Of a stretch of 64,000 nt of DNA, positions 45,501 through 56,923 are shown piece by piece. The DNA is taken from the NCBI RefSeq assembly GCF_029227915.1, contig NC_079879.1:25176501-25240500 (forward strand), in the 5' to 3' direction. The notes beneath the pieces are model-generated. The model did not search any database. It was not told the DNA's origin and worked only from the letters and a program-made list of their open reading frames with translations. Position 1 is the stretch's first letter. Each line of letters opens with the position of its first letter. Source of the DNA: Hydractinia symbiolongicarpus (lineage: Eukaryota; Cnidaria; Hydrozoa; Anthoathecata; Hydractiniidae). Both the position numbers and the translations under genes were made by a program.

Positions 45501-48500
45501 TATACAGCAAATTATATACTTTGCTCGATTATACCACTTAGTAGTCTCTTTTCTTTATCATGCTAGATACACCAAGTGCCACAGACAAAAATTATGAAGC
45601 AAGGTGTGTTCCTAGAACAATTTTTTTTTAAAACAATCACACTTAACGGTTTAAACGTTTTTAAGTAAATTAGAAAATAGTTAATCAATGCTGATAAAAG
45701 CTGTGATATGTTCTCCTCCTCTTATTTAGCAGATGCAGGCGAAACTATGCTGAAATCTTGTTAAGTAGCAGCCTCAAAGAACGTTAACAAATATTGTACT
45801 GTGAAGTTACTGTGGAGTAAAAGAATACGTACCTACACATAAGTTCCCGGATAACTTAAAACCTTTTGCGCATGCGCATTTGTATCCACCAATCGTATCC
45901 ATGCACGTGGCCTTACAACGAGAAGAGCTACTGACACACTTGCATAAAGATTTGGATAACGCACATTCATTGATATCTAAAATGAGAATGATTAAAGTAG
46001 TCTATTCGGCTACCGTGATTTTTTTATTCGTTAAACTTGGAGGTATCTATGGTTGAACTTACAACAGCAAAAAAAGAAAATATTGTTAGTTGTATGCAAG
46101 TCTTATTTTTCCTTTTATTAGTAAGGTAAAAACACTGGCTTTTAGGTTGATAAGGATAGAGGGTTCTCATTGGCTCGTAAGTTTCTAGGCTGGTTGCTTA
46201 GTAATTTTTGCACCGAAACAGTACTGGCATTGTGATTGTAACACTTTGTTTTTCATCAGTAGTATACTCAACACACACACAAACATTTTTTCCGAACCAC
46301 ACTGTGCTATCATAAAACACTGTTATATGTAATCTCCGAGAAGACTTAGTCTAACTCGGAAGATTGCTACAGCAAGAAAAATTGTTTAGGGAATAGACGT
46401 TAGGACTGAAGTTTATTAAAAAATTTGCCTAATTTTTCTTTCAACTTAAATTCCAGACCGTTAACAAAAGGGTTTACTTGTAGCAGAAAGCATAGTGACT
46501 TGGTAGTCAACAAAATATTGCTATTAACAAGAGATCATTCTAATTGCATAAGTTTGGACAAAAAGGCCGGTTTGTCGATCACGCAGATGCGATAGCTCGT
46601 AATCCCTTATTGGACAATAATTTCGTGCTTTCGGATTCTCTCGCTCTCAACTGATTTGTAAATATTTTTAAATATACATATCAAGTAATTATGTAACTTT
46701 CAAGGGTGTTTTGAGCACTAGAATTAAAAAAAAATCGTGAAATAAAATGATATGATGATGAGAGGGTAAGAAGGCTTGTATTTGTTCTATTACAAAAAAA
46801 ATCAGGAAAATTGAAGGAAAACATGATTCCTTTTTCTTTTTGCTATTAATGATATATAGGTGAATTAACGAAAATTTTGAATGCTGTATTTTAAGGAAAA
46901 ATCTGTTATAAAACGTATAATTGGTCAAAACATTTCGACAGGCGTAATTCTTTGTGACTGCAGAAGGTTCTTAAACATAACACTTACTCCGACAAGTTCC
47001 ATTTTTAGGATGAGAGCCAACTTTGTTAAATCCTCTTTTGCATGAACAAGCGTAGGAACCAGGTAAATTTTGGCACAGCTGTTCACATACAGGAGGCTTT
47101 GCACTGCACTCATTAATGTCTGAAAATAATGATATATACAAAGAAAATATATATCATTATTATATATCGCATTTTTTTTTCTCGCGCAAAAAGACACGGG
47201 TACTATTAATATAGAGATAGATCAATCAGAAAAAGATATTTACCATTTTCACAGCGTTGTCCATAAAACCCAGAAAAACATTTGCATGTATTAGGGCTGG
47301 TGCACTTCCCGTAGATACAAGATGGTTGACAAATAGCTATAAGATTAGATATATACCACATTTAAAAAAAGACACCTAAAGAACATTTAAAATACTGCTT
47401 TAACCATGTATACTCTTGCTAAGCACAAAATCAGGTTTGAAATGATAGTCGATGCACATAAGAGAATAAAAGAAAAAATTATTGTATCAGGTTTCATAAT
47501 CTGAAATCCCTATACCATCTTAATTAATTCGAATTTTATTAACGTGCCTTTGTAATAGAGGTCATCCCTGTGTAGACACAAATATTTTATAACTTTCTTC
47601 TTAAAAAAAATTGCGATTTATCCAATTCCGAATTAATGAAAAAGCGAGAAAATGCGATTCTTGAATTTGTGAGAAGTTGCAGATTTAAGATTCTGTGCTA
47701 ACCAAAAGCTACATGTAAATATTTACCGATGGGACATTCGCCATTGTGAGGTGCCCAACCAGTACAACAACTGTATGTTGTTTTAGACAATGTCTTTTTA
47801 ACTGTTTTGGTGTAAGTCTTCTGAACAGGTCTAAAAGAAAATTTTTTTCATGAATGTGTTATGAACCGTAAAAACTGTAAATAAAAACAAACAACACAGC
47901 GTCAATAGCCGCAGTAAAGTACGTTCAGATTGCGCTCCAAGTTGTCAATGATAATATAATACAGCTTGAATGAATATTATGAATCCTTTTACCTTGACTT
48001 TTGACACTTGCTCCAACAAAACAACCCACAACAAGTCATGTAGTTCTCATATCCAACGTAAGTTGATTTTTTCAACACATATCCATCATACTTTGTTACT
48101 TTGGAACACACATTTTTTCTAAAAAAAAATACGACTTTGTAATTTACTAAAATTTGCATGTGTGATCCTAAACATGCGAGCCTCAACCCAATGATGTGTT
48201 AACTCTTTTATATCCAACGGCAAGACTGTCAATAAGCGCAGCGCCGGTAAGTGACCAAAAGGTCTGGGGACGAGGCTGATGTAAGGGAGCAAATTTTCGT
48301 GTTTTGAAGATAAAGTTAATTAGCTATAGATCAAAGTTCGACTAGCGAATTCACATACTTGTTTTATAACTAGGCGAAAACAAGGTGACTTTATGAACGT
48401 GCTGAAATTGCATTTTTTGATGCAAAGAATCAAGCAAATTAATCTGTAGGGAAATGTGTAAGGCTTTCTCTTATATTTACTTAAAAAATCAACATTTTTG

Positions 48501-49066
48501 TAGTGATGAAACATATTTTCTTTCGCTGCCGTGTCTTCAGGTTATTGTAGATTTTTATAGTGCGACTTTTACCTCAATAAAACCTGAAAATCCCGAAAAA
48601 AAAATTATCCCTGGGTACCAGGCCGTGTCTTTCTAATTCATATCGGCAGTTCTCACTAAACTCCCGTCCAACTAAAAAAGGGAAACCAAGTCTTAGGGAC
48701 AAGATTAGGTTTTAAAAACGTATTTTAGCCAAAAGCGGAATTTGATGATAGAGTCTTCAAGAAATGCTAAATATGCTATAGATTTCAAAAGATAAAAAAA
48801 AAACTAATTTACATGCGCTAGAGAAATATCATCGGATCAAAGCTAGTCGGTAGAGCATTCACCCAGCAAGCGAGAGATCGTGGGTTTAAGTCCTACTCGA
48901 TCCATCATTTCTGCAGCACTCGGGAAAATAATGTGCAGGTTTACTTCTGTTAATGTATCTCACAAAAAATATTTCTTACTCACCCTTCAGGCTTCAATTC
49001 CATCAGGGAAACGAATGAAGCGTGACACAAAAGAATCATACAGAATTGTATCATAATGAAATCCAT
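33596..49066 (-). CDS. Secreted mosaic matrix protein: EMI-EGF-Sushi-novel region-Ig-Cys-rich, 17 exons, 2400 aa
   Basis: Exons (minus strand): 49066-48984, 48118-47993, 47830-47727, 47336-47244, 47119-46988, 45976-45833, 45484-45359, 44659-44537, 44013-43885, 43557-43435, 43286-43164, 42679-42506, 42199-42014, 41488-40158, 39580-39439, 38012-34107, 33753-33596. All joins are GT/AG and in phase. Order: signal peptide (1-22, [20 protein letters not shown]); EMI-like domain (29-104, ending CCTGW); one EGF (105-135); seven calcium-binding EGF domains, each one exon, most starting D-I/V/T-D/N-E-C (136-435); two Sushi domains (436-555); a further EGF; an unrecognised region (600-1046); then a 3.9-kb exon with coiled-coil-like stretches, a Cys-rich part, a Gly-rich hydrophobic segment (about 1545-1580) and two Ig domains (about 2024-2198). 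The C-terminus resembles the ephrin-receptor-like Cys-rich module. No membrane anchor follows, so it is probably an extracellular matrix or adhesion protein. I know no family with this full order. Confidence 0.88.
33912..33950 (-). repeat. CTGGGGACGAGG repeat, copy 1
   Basis: CCTCGTCCCCAG at 33935-33946 is the inverse of the word CTGGGGACGAGG found at 48264, with a related CCTGGGACGAGG at 59958. It lies in the last intron of the mosaic-protein gene and is probably a fragment of an interspersed element. Confidence 0.45.
38561..39390 (+). pseudogene. Decayed RAG1 N-terminal-like segment (zinc region plus RING)
   Basis: Frame 1 (38561-38881) reads [14 protein letters not shown], later [11 protein letters not shown], then [12 protein letters not shown], and ends GGRKKS. 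This spacing of Cys pairs with the W-x-x-H-S-x-x-C-x-V-C signature is that of the N-terminal zinc region of vertebrate RAG1. After about 120 bases with stops and shifts, a second frame (from 38974 to 39264) carries a RING finger: [19 protein letters not shown] and CPACN, as follows in RAG1. A run of nine A at 39239-39247 then shifts the frame; the other frame continues with C-G-L-L and N-H-E-K-L-C, a zinc-finger-like pair. No catalytic (Transib-like) core is present. RAG1-N-like proteins carried by mobile elements are known from sea slug, Hydra and other invertebrates. It lies in an intron of the mosaic-protein gene on the opposite strand, so it is probably a transposed, broken copy. Confidence 0.75.
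39816..39880 (+). repeat. tRNA-derived SINE head or tRNA pseudogene
   Basis: It contains an A-box-like TGGTGTAGTGG and a perfect B-box GGTTCGATTCC at the right spacing, and GGAG/CTCC can close an acceptor stem. The anticodon arm does not pair well, and non-tRNA sequence continues after the CCAGC end, so it is more likely a SINE or pseudogene than a working tRNA. It lies in an intron of the mosaic-protein gene. Confidence 0.6.
44110..44172. repeat. (TTTG)n microsatellite
   Basis: About 50 bp of TTTG units with CTGT and TATT interruptions, in an intron of the mosaic-protein gene. Confidence 0.9.
44175..44420. repeat. Interspersed repeat related to 59310-59390
   Basis: GTTGGTACTGTTATCAGTGA and AGGGTTCTGCAAAGA match, with changes, TTGGTATTGTTATTAAGGA and GGGTTATGCAAAGAAGG at 59340-59377. 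The copy near 59.3 kb lies beside tRNA-like sequence, so this is probably the body of a SINE family. Confidence 0.4.
48236..48290 (+). repeat. CTGGGGACGAGG repeat, copy 2
   Basis: GCGCAGCGCCGG (from 48238) and CTGGGGACGAGG (48264-48275) occur in the same order and near-equal spacing as at 59931-59969. It lies in the first intron of the mosaic-protein gene. Confidence 0.5.
48834..48904 (+). repeat. tRNA-Ala-like sequence (SINE head or pseudogene)
   Basis: GGATCAA (48834-48840) pairs with TCGATCC (48897-48903) at six of seven positions. GCTAGTCGGTAGAGC forms a D arm, and GTGGG-TTTAAGT-CCTAC a T arm. The anticodon loop CCAGCAA would read AGC (Ala), but the universal T33 is C, the B-box is GGTTTAAGTCC and the anticodon stem has a mismatch. 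A functional tRNA is therefore unlikely. It sits in the first intron of the mosaic-protein gene. Confidence 0.6.
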
Positions 49067-51188
49067 TGCCCCACACTTTATTATGTAGATTAATTTATAA
49101 TTTTAAATACTTTTTCTTGCATTCAAGTGATGACAAGAAAAACTAGCTTTCTTCATCACAATACCTTTAGATTCTAATTCAGATATCTTATGCTTTGATT
49201 TCTTTTATTTCCTGATGCATCTTCCGGCAACCGAAAACTAGCTAGGTAAATACCCACCCACGAGTTAAACGTTGACAAATATTTATTTTATATTAAGACT
49301 TTCGTTGTCGTAGAATAACCCCGCCTACTTGATAATAAAAATTTCGCTAGTACCTTTAACCAGTAGGGCACGCATGACGTAACAAACTGCAAATTAGAAA
49401 TATCCGGAAAAATATTTAAATTGTGCAGGAAAAATAGATCCTGAAAGGAAGGGGGAAAGGGAATGATATTATCTATCCAAGAGGGTACCAATATTGCCGC
49501 ATTTACCCAAATTTTAAATTTTTATTATTGGGAAAGATTACCTTTTTTTATCCTTCAACCCTCTCCGTTGTAACGTTCACACTCTCAAACCAATCGATTT
49601 AATTCTACCTGTATTTTTCAACATTTACCTTGTACACATAATTAAGCCGAAAAATTATTTCCCCCTCCGTCTTTGTTAAGCAAATTGAATTATTTTGCGA
49701 GCTATCTAAAAAGTCTAACAAAAGCTCGTAAGCTGATCTTTAGAAATGAAATATTTAGGCTAGGGAATATTTATCTTTGTTAGGTTCTCAGTTAAAACAG
49801 CCCCCACGATTTTTCTTCCCACTTTTCGTTTAAAAACCTGTGTAAATAGTGATGGAAGTTTACACATCTGTGCGTACGAACTGTAAATCTGTAGTTGTTA
49901 AATGTTTTTTGCACCTGTCTGAATTTTCGAAGAACGAAATGAGTTCACAGATTCAGGTGTGATGTACTGAAAGAGCTATCAACATTTTTTTTAAGTTTTA
50001 TTGTTGCGTCTGACAATCTTCTTGACTGTATTTTCTTACTCAAGCATGTCTTCGCGTAAAAAGCAACAGACCAATGAACATGGCGTGCCACTATGTTAAA
50101 TGACGCGCCATTGTTTACATAAAAGGCGTATCATTAAACATTTGGATTTAGCGATTGATGGGCTGTAAGTGATTTTGGCTTAGATGCTATATTTTCTAGT
50201 GCGTCCTTTCGTACATCAACTTTGGTCGGAAAATAACAGCTTCAAATTCAGTTGCCTGTGTGTGAGTGTTTTGACTAAGCAGTGTAGCATAATTTTCGTG
50301 CTATCCCATTCTTACGTCATCAGTGTACCAGTGTCATCAGTGTACCAGTTTGCTTTTTTCCATTTCACCTATCTAATTAATTTATTTATTCTCGATTACC
50401 TTATTTATTTATTTGTTTTTGTATAATATGTATAGAAAATTAAAATTTTAAAATTTCATTTATTACTATTTTTTGTTTCAACAGGTCCTACATTGATACC
50501 AGGATTGTAAATATTTCTGACGTAGTCAACCTGTAAAATTATAATTGTTAATAATAAAAAAAATAATAAAGTCACTTTTTAGGAAATTGATAAAATCCAA
50601 TATAATATAGAAATAAATTTTATAAAAACTTACAAAATACGGTATATAAATTATATGTATAAAATATACACATTTTTGTTTCGAAATTTGATATTATCTA
50701 TTTGATAGGGTGTAAGCAAGGGTCTGCAATTCACATAAACAAGTACCCATTCGCTATCTTTGGGGGAACCTATACACAATCTTCTCTTGCCGACTTTTTA
50801 TGGATATATAAAGTTTAATAATACATTTAGAAATAAAAAGTTTCCCACAACAAAATGCACAGTCGAGTCTCAATACAAGCCTTCATGAAATGGAGAAATA
50901 TGGGTGAATGTTTTTCTCATATGAAATTAGGTGACAAAAGCTCTTAAATGATAAGCTAGGACTGTTTTGACTGTCAAACTGGTAGTAGAAAACGAATATT
51001 ATGTCAATTCTATGGTTATGTTTAACTCTTAAGAGTCCATTTACACTGAGAAAATTTGGGATAATTTGGCGAATTTCACTTACCAATGCAACGTCACTCA
51101 AACATTAATACAAAACCCATTTTTGTTCTATATTTTGCACTGCAAACCCAAGCTAAACCCCACAATAAAAAATAGTCCCGCTAAATCA
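49067..51188. other. Region upstream of the mosaic-protein gene
   Basis: It should hold the promoter of the mosaic-protein gene and the 3' end of the neighbouring GPCR. The only structure noted is a short direct repeat, two copies of GTCATCAGTGTACCAGT at 50317-50350. No exon seen. Confidence 0.5.
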
Positions 51189-52244
51189 TCATATTGCCAA
51201 TGAATGTGAAGGTGAATTTTCGGGTAATGGAGTATAAACCTTTCTCCCGTTGACTGACTCAATTTTGATAGTTTTTTTTGTGAACACAACTGAATTGAAG
51301 ACTTGACGAAAATGTTTACGAAATTCGTTGCTATGGAAACTATAGAGAATAGGATTGACACAACTATTCGAAAATCGAAGCAAAACAACAAGTTGATAGC
51401 CAATAGAATTCCACGTAAGCGTTCGAACGTTGGCGAACTGAAACAGCATGTAAAACACACTATTTGGAACGATGCAAAAAAAGTAAGCGAGAACAACTAA
51501 TTTCATGGTCTCGATAGTTCTGATTTTTTTGGACATGATTATTTTTTTCTTTTCCTTGTACAACTGCTCGTTTCGATACGCATACATCGACATCTTCAAC
51601 AGGTCATCGGTTGCCAACAACTTTTGACGAACTTGTCGCAGCGATGTTACCATGACAATGACGGGTAAAACAGTTTCAAAGAAAAACACGAAAACATATA
51701 TAAGAACCACTTCAAGCCATTTATATTCATAAACACAAAAATTCCCAACAGTCGGATGCGAGTTAGTGTATTTTATACCAATCACAGTTGGCAATTGCAC
51801 AATAAAAGCAAGAAGTATTATTCCAAGTACAGTAAAACAATTTACTATTAAGGACGACCCATGAAGGGTTGATAGTGGATTTAGTATTGCTCTCCTGCGA
51901 TCCAGCATAATGGCAACAAGTAAAAAAGCTGACACGTCGAGCAACCAGAAGGGAAATAAGTAGCCGGTGAAGAATTTGCAAGTAAAATCGCCATGATTGC
52001 CAACTGGGTGTGAAAAAATGGCTGTAGATAAAATATAGTTGGGCACACCAAGCAAGGAAATTAAAAGATCTGTTAAAGCAAGAGCGAATATGAACACATT
52101 GAAAGAGGAGGAACCCTGTATTTTTTTACTCCTTGCAATCACAATCAGCACGATACTATTTCCCAGACCTCCAACAAGAAGTATACATATGTACCAAAAC
52201 AACTGCCATACTCGAAATGGAAACTCGCTTGTCTCATCCGACAT
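51189..52244 (-). CDS. Class A GPCR, neuropeptide-receptor-like, intronless, 351 aa
   Basis: I start at ATG 52244 (MSDETSEFPF); an open frame extends 12 bases further but lacks an ATG. Seven membrane segments are clear. Segment 1 has GLGNSIVL (the GN motif), segment 2 FALALTDLLIS (the LAxxD motif), and a Cys before segment 3 (FTCKFF) can pair with the Cys in loop 2 (NFCVYEY). Segment 3 ends LDRRR instead of DRY, and segment 7 ends NSCVNPILYSF, the NPxxY motif. Loop 3 is long and basic and a C-terminal tail of about 50 residues follows. This is a rhodopsin-family receptor of the peptide-receptor type, acting at the plasma membrane through G proteins; the ligand is unknown. No introns, unlike most neighbours. 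Confidence 0.88.
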   Translation of the reverse strand: MSDETSEFPFRVWQLFWYICILLVGGLGNSIVLIVIARSKKIQGSSSFNVFIFALALTDLLISLLGVPNYILSTAIFSHPVGNHGDFTCKFFTGYLFPFWLLDVSAFLLVAIMLDRRRAILNPLSTLHGSSLIVNCFTVLGIILLAFIVQLPTVIGIKYTNSHPTVGNFCVYEYKWLEVVLIYVFVFFFETVLPVIVMVTSLRQVRQKLLATDDLLKMSMYAYRNEQLYKEKKKIIMSKKIRTIETMKLVVLAYFFCIVPNSVFYMLFQFANVRTLTWNSIGYQLVVLLRFSNSCVNPILYSFHSNEFRKHFRQVFNSVVFTKKTIKIESVNGRKVYTPLPENSPSHSLAI

Positions 52245-53243
52245 TTGTTTTATCACACTAAAAAAAAGTTAGACAAAATAGAAGAATTTGGAAAAGAAAA
52301 GTTAACGAAGATATATAATATTTATTTGTAGAATTCGTATAAGTAATTTTGGGTTAGCAGTCAATAATAGTAATAATAATTAACTATTTCACGGTATATC
52401 CATATACATGACGCTTCTTCGTCCCAAAACAAACAAAACAGTAAAAATTCTATTAAACAATAAAATGGACACACAGTTATGTATATAAACATACAGTTTA
52501 AAACTTAAAATTATGTGTAAAACAAGAGGAAAGTCTAGTATTATAAGTAGGGAAAAAGAAAAAAAAATACCACATCATACATGTGGCAAGCAAAAAGAAT
52601 GCAACTAAGACAAAGTTTGCTAAAAGAATAAAACTTTTCTCATTTTGCCAGATTGTTAATCTTTCAATATCAATGTAACATCGCACTCTCTTAGCCGTAC
52701 ATTACGACAAAAAAAGTGAGAGGCGAATATATTCAGGGAAACCTTCATAGCCTTAAGTGCAAGTTTGTAAATGTCAAATGTTAAGTTGTTGTTGAGAAGG
52801 GAACCATCCAAAATTAATGGAATCGACTGTTTTACTGACCTTCTGAGGACATATTAGGCAGTACAGTTTTTAAACTTTCCCCAAACTGTAACTTTTAAAG
52901 GCGTTGTTGAACTTTAGTTGTATTATGGAATAAAATATTACAGTTTTATAATTTCGATAAAACGTCTTAAAAGTCAAATACTAAATAAATCATTTTTATA
53001 CGTTATTATAGTTTTTTACTTGTGTTCACTTCCAATTTGTTTGTGTGTCCACAAGAAAGGTGTCGTGCAACAGGCGCACGAAATAGCGTGTTAAAGAAGG
53101 CCGAACCTGTGGATTTTTCCACGGGTTAACGACTCTATATTTTTTGAAAGTTAAAATACATAATACATTTCTAAAAAATGCTTACATTCAACAGAAATTA
53201 ATTATAGAAATTCACATTAAAAAAATCCATTTACGTCAACTTT
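52245..53243. other. Intergenic stretch
   Basis: Between the GPCR start and the ADAL stop I see no gene, RNA or clear repeat; T/A-rich runs dominate. Confidence 0.5.
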
Positions 53244-56157
53244 CTATGTCTCAAATACTTGAAGTTCCATGGCTTTCCAAATCTTTCTCAAGCGTTCTTT
53301 AACAGCATCAGAAGCACTGATGTAATTAATCGTTTCTTTGGACAGCTCCCATATTTTCTTCTCGCTAAGGTTTAACAGTTTCGCTGCAATGGAGTATTCT
53401 TTTGACAAACAAGTATCGAATAAGCCTAAAGAATTATTGACAGAAAAAAAAAGAAAATACGCTGGTATAACGGTATATAAAAAGAAAGTATGGTTACATA
53501 TGGTTTTACTTTTAGATAGGTTTTTAAATTTTTCCACATGTCAGCTACGTGATCAACCTTCGCTGTTTGCACACAGTATCAATGCAATTACAAATCATAA
53601 AGTGAGCTCTTTTCATTTGTAACAGAGCTTTGGTTTTTGCATATAATTCACCACGTGCTGAGAAATTGTGTGTTACCAATTTGTTTTTTTAAAGCGCGTT
53701 CCCATTTAATTATTGTTGTCCCGGGTAGCATGCATTGTTGAGGCCAGGACTTCTGTTGCTTTCCGTTATACTAAAATCTTAGAGAACTAATTTTCTTAAG
53801 AATTAATTTTCGCGAAATCAGTTATTCTGATCCAATTTAGAACATAGCCTGTCTATATACGAGACGAACCATATTTAAACGCAGTAGCCCATCTTTTGAC
53901 AAGGTGGCCCAACCTTAAACAAGCTGTTCTGTCAATTGACGGACCAGGAGCAACTTTTAAAATGACGGTAAAATGCATTTGCATACATCAATACATTGGA
54001 CTTAACGTCAACTTAATTTGGTATCTAAAAAAAGTTAAATATTAAGAAAACAACACACATCTTTTTTTGTACTGTTTAGTCCTCTCCTCTCTCCACAGTT
54101 GAACCTGACCCGAACATAGTTTGGTCTAGCCCATTTTTCAACGTTTTAACTTTAGCTCGGGAGTTCCTAGACTGGCCCACGTAATGGCAGTCACTAAAAT
54201 CTCAGGACCTTGGCACCTTGACATAATTTAGCCATTTATTGCCCACTTATCTTCAGATGTGAAATGACCACAAAAGTTTGAATTTTCAAGATTTTATTTC
54301 TTTCAATAGAAATCAACAAGAGGAGAATAAAAACTATATAAATCAGTCAATTTCAATGATTTTTGTTTCTTTTTCTTTCATTTAAACATTTTCTTTGCTT
54401 TGGTCTTCAACTTCTGCTTTGTTTTTTTTCTTCTGTTCTCTTTTTCCTCTGCTACGCTTACTTAAAACGTTATTTAAAAAGAAGATAAGCGCAGAGACTA
54501 CAAGGCCTTTTGTCGTGCTTCCTTTGTTAGCGTTATGGTTTCATAAGATGCTGAATTAACAAAATGCGAAAAAAAGATAAAATGTCGGTAAAAATTGTTA
54601 GTCGGCAAAAAATACAAGTCACTTTTGTCTGTCCCACCTTTAAACATTTTTTTGAAAGCGCGAGCTAGGACTTGTTCTATCCCGAAACAATATACATTCG
54701 TCCAGGGTTAAACAGATGTCCCTATTGCGAACGCAGTGACGTGTTTCAGGGGTTTTTATAATAAAATAAAATGAAAACTACTGAAGCAGGGTGGGAGAAA
54801 ATAGTATAAAACGTATTTTTTAAAAAAGAACATATTTAAGTTTCGCGAGACTTAATTTTTTCGATTTTCGGAAATAGTGAGTTACTTAGCAACTTTTGCG
54901 AAAAAACTTACGAAATTTGCGAAAATTAATTCCCCTAAGGTACCTAAAAATAAAAACACACACAAAAAAATAATAGTTACAAAGAGAATAACCTTTGTCG
55001 TCAGTGCATATAATGATTGGGTGTTGTAAGGAATACCATTCTTGTATTGGATGTTCAAAGAAAGACTGCACCAAACCACACTTCACGTTGGAAGATAAAC
55101 AAATTTCGATCGGTGTGTTAAACTTCCTAATTTCTTCAAATAGCTCTTCTGAGCCTTGATGTTTTGGATGAATAAATACAGCATGACCAATACGATCTGC
55201 TTGACATTGTAAAACAAGAAGATCTTCGTTGTGGTTTTGTACCTGTAGGAAAATTTAAAAAACTTTACGGTGAGTAAGTAGTGAAATAAAAAAAATTATA
55301 ATTTCAATATTTGCATACAGAGCAAAGACTTCAACAGCCGCAATATTTGTGAAAAACATTTAGATGCAGTTGTGTATTTACACTGAATGAAAAAAAGGAT
55401 GTTTTAAATTTTCACTTTGTAAGTTTTTTGTTTCGTCACTTTAACAACAAAGTTTCAAGACACACCAAAAAAATTTTCAAAGCATCCATAGTCTGGTTTA
55501 AACGCATAAATAGATGACTGACCAGAAATTTATACTCGCCTCGCCAACATGAGGAACAACCTTGAGACCATTATTTCGTGCAGATTTCAAGTAAGGTATA
55601 AAATCTTTTGCATCTCCAACTGATGGATCTCCACTAAAATCAACACCAACTACAATTTTAGGAAAAAGTTTGTGATACTTTAAAGCCAAATTCAAGTTCT
55701 CCTCTGCTTCCTGGATAGATCTCCCCCTATCAATACTGACAAGAAATAATACTGTCAAGTCATCGTGACATGTCACACAATTTTGAATTGTATCAACAAT
55801 TGCTTCTATGTAAGCATCCTTACTTGAATTGGATAAACATTTAGGAGTACTTCGTAATTCAAGATACTTTACATTGTCATCATAAAACTCATTTATTACA
55901 TCACCTGTAACAATCTTGACACTTTCAATATCGACAACTAAACTGTGAATCAGTCTGAAGGCATTAAATGCTTTAGTATGATCCTGCTGTCCAGACAGCA
56001 CAATGTCATCTTCCTTGAATGATAATTCGTCTTTGTTTTTATGACAATTATAAAGTTTTCGTAAAGTCTTTTGAGATATTGATCCATTTAAATGTGCATG
56101 TAATTCTACTTTAGGAATCTTCTGACAAAATTCTAAATTGACAAGAGAGTTTTCCAT
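53244..56157 (-). CDS. ADAL: N6-methyl-AMP deaminase (adenosine deaminase-like protein), 3 exons, 349 aa
   Basis: Exons 56157-55540, 55242-54993 and 53425-53244 join in phase. The protein hydrolyses N6-methyl-AMP to IMP and methylamine, cleaning up modified nucleotides from RNA turnover in the cytosol (family knowledge). Visible motifs: ELHAHLNGS (residues 18-26) with the first two zinc-binding His residues, HVGE (203-206) with the catalytic Glu, DRIGH early in exon 2, then CLSSNV, and CTDDKG (about 285-290) with the metal-binding Asp pair, completed by the exon 3 join. The C-terminal LSKEY and ASDAVKERLRKIW are typical of ADAL. Length agrees with the human protein (about 355). The first intron starts GCGAGT after GAG: only a GC-AG intron keeps the frame and the HVGEVQNH junction. 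Confidence 0.92.
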
Positions 56158-56923
56158 GTTGATAGAAATAATACGTTGTCAATTTGTGATTATCCTCAGT
56201 TTTAAAATGAGTTTAAAAAATAATTATTGTACTAACTGAAATGAAGATTGCATATTTACACAAAATAAACCACATTGCCCAAACTTTTTACTTGAGATAG
56301 TGTGAAGCTACTTTTATCCACCATCTTTCTTTTAATCCCCAAGTTTTGGTATATATTTACTAGATTACACCTCTGTGAACATTAAAAAATTGTTCTACAA
56401 TCAAAACGGGATACACGGTTAATTTTGTCATCTCTCAATTTAAATTTTTTCTTGTTTGTATCTTATATCTTACGTTTACAATTTTAATATCTTACCTGTA
56501 TAAGAATAATGAGATGAATTAAAACTGTTTTAATATGTTTTAATTGTTTTGAGGAGACGGTTTAATTTGTGCAAATTTTATATCATAGCACTGGATTATA
56601 GATGCTACTTAATTACAGCAGTAAGTTAGTTGGTTGATGTTTGTAACAACTTATTCATAGGAAAAAAACTAGAAAAAAGTCACAACAGCATTTATTTCTC
56701 TGTCATCAGGGCAAAGTGTAAAAACAGACAAGACAAAAAACGCAGACATTGGTAGCTAGTAATATTATATAATTTAAATCATACCAGAAACATATACAAG
56801 AAAACAAAATACATAGTAAAGTAACCAACACGTGCAGGATACGCACAACTTAAAACCTCCGACAATGTCATTTGGTAGAAAAAATATATAGCTATGCATG
56901 CATTAAAAGAATTCTTGCTAAAA
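56158..56923. other. Spacer between COX19 and ADAL
   Basis: The 766 bases between the two same-strand genes contain no exon. They must hold the 3' end of COX19 and the ADAL promoter. Confidence 0.5.

Noticed and set aside
46925-47197. 90-residue minus-strand frame over the 47-kb EGF exon
   Set aside because: It is the wrong frame of the real EGF exon 47119-46988, which reads DINEC in another phase.
48834-48904. Functional tRNA-Ala gene
   Set aside because: C in place of T33, a mismatched anticodon stem and a weak B-box argue for a SINE or pseudogene.
54882-55086. Two overlapping minus-strand frames near 55.0 kb as separate small membrane proteins
   Set aside because: They overlap ADAL exon 2 and run into its intron; the ADAL frame explains the region.
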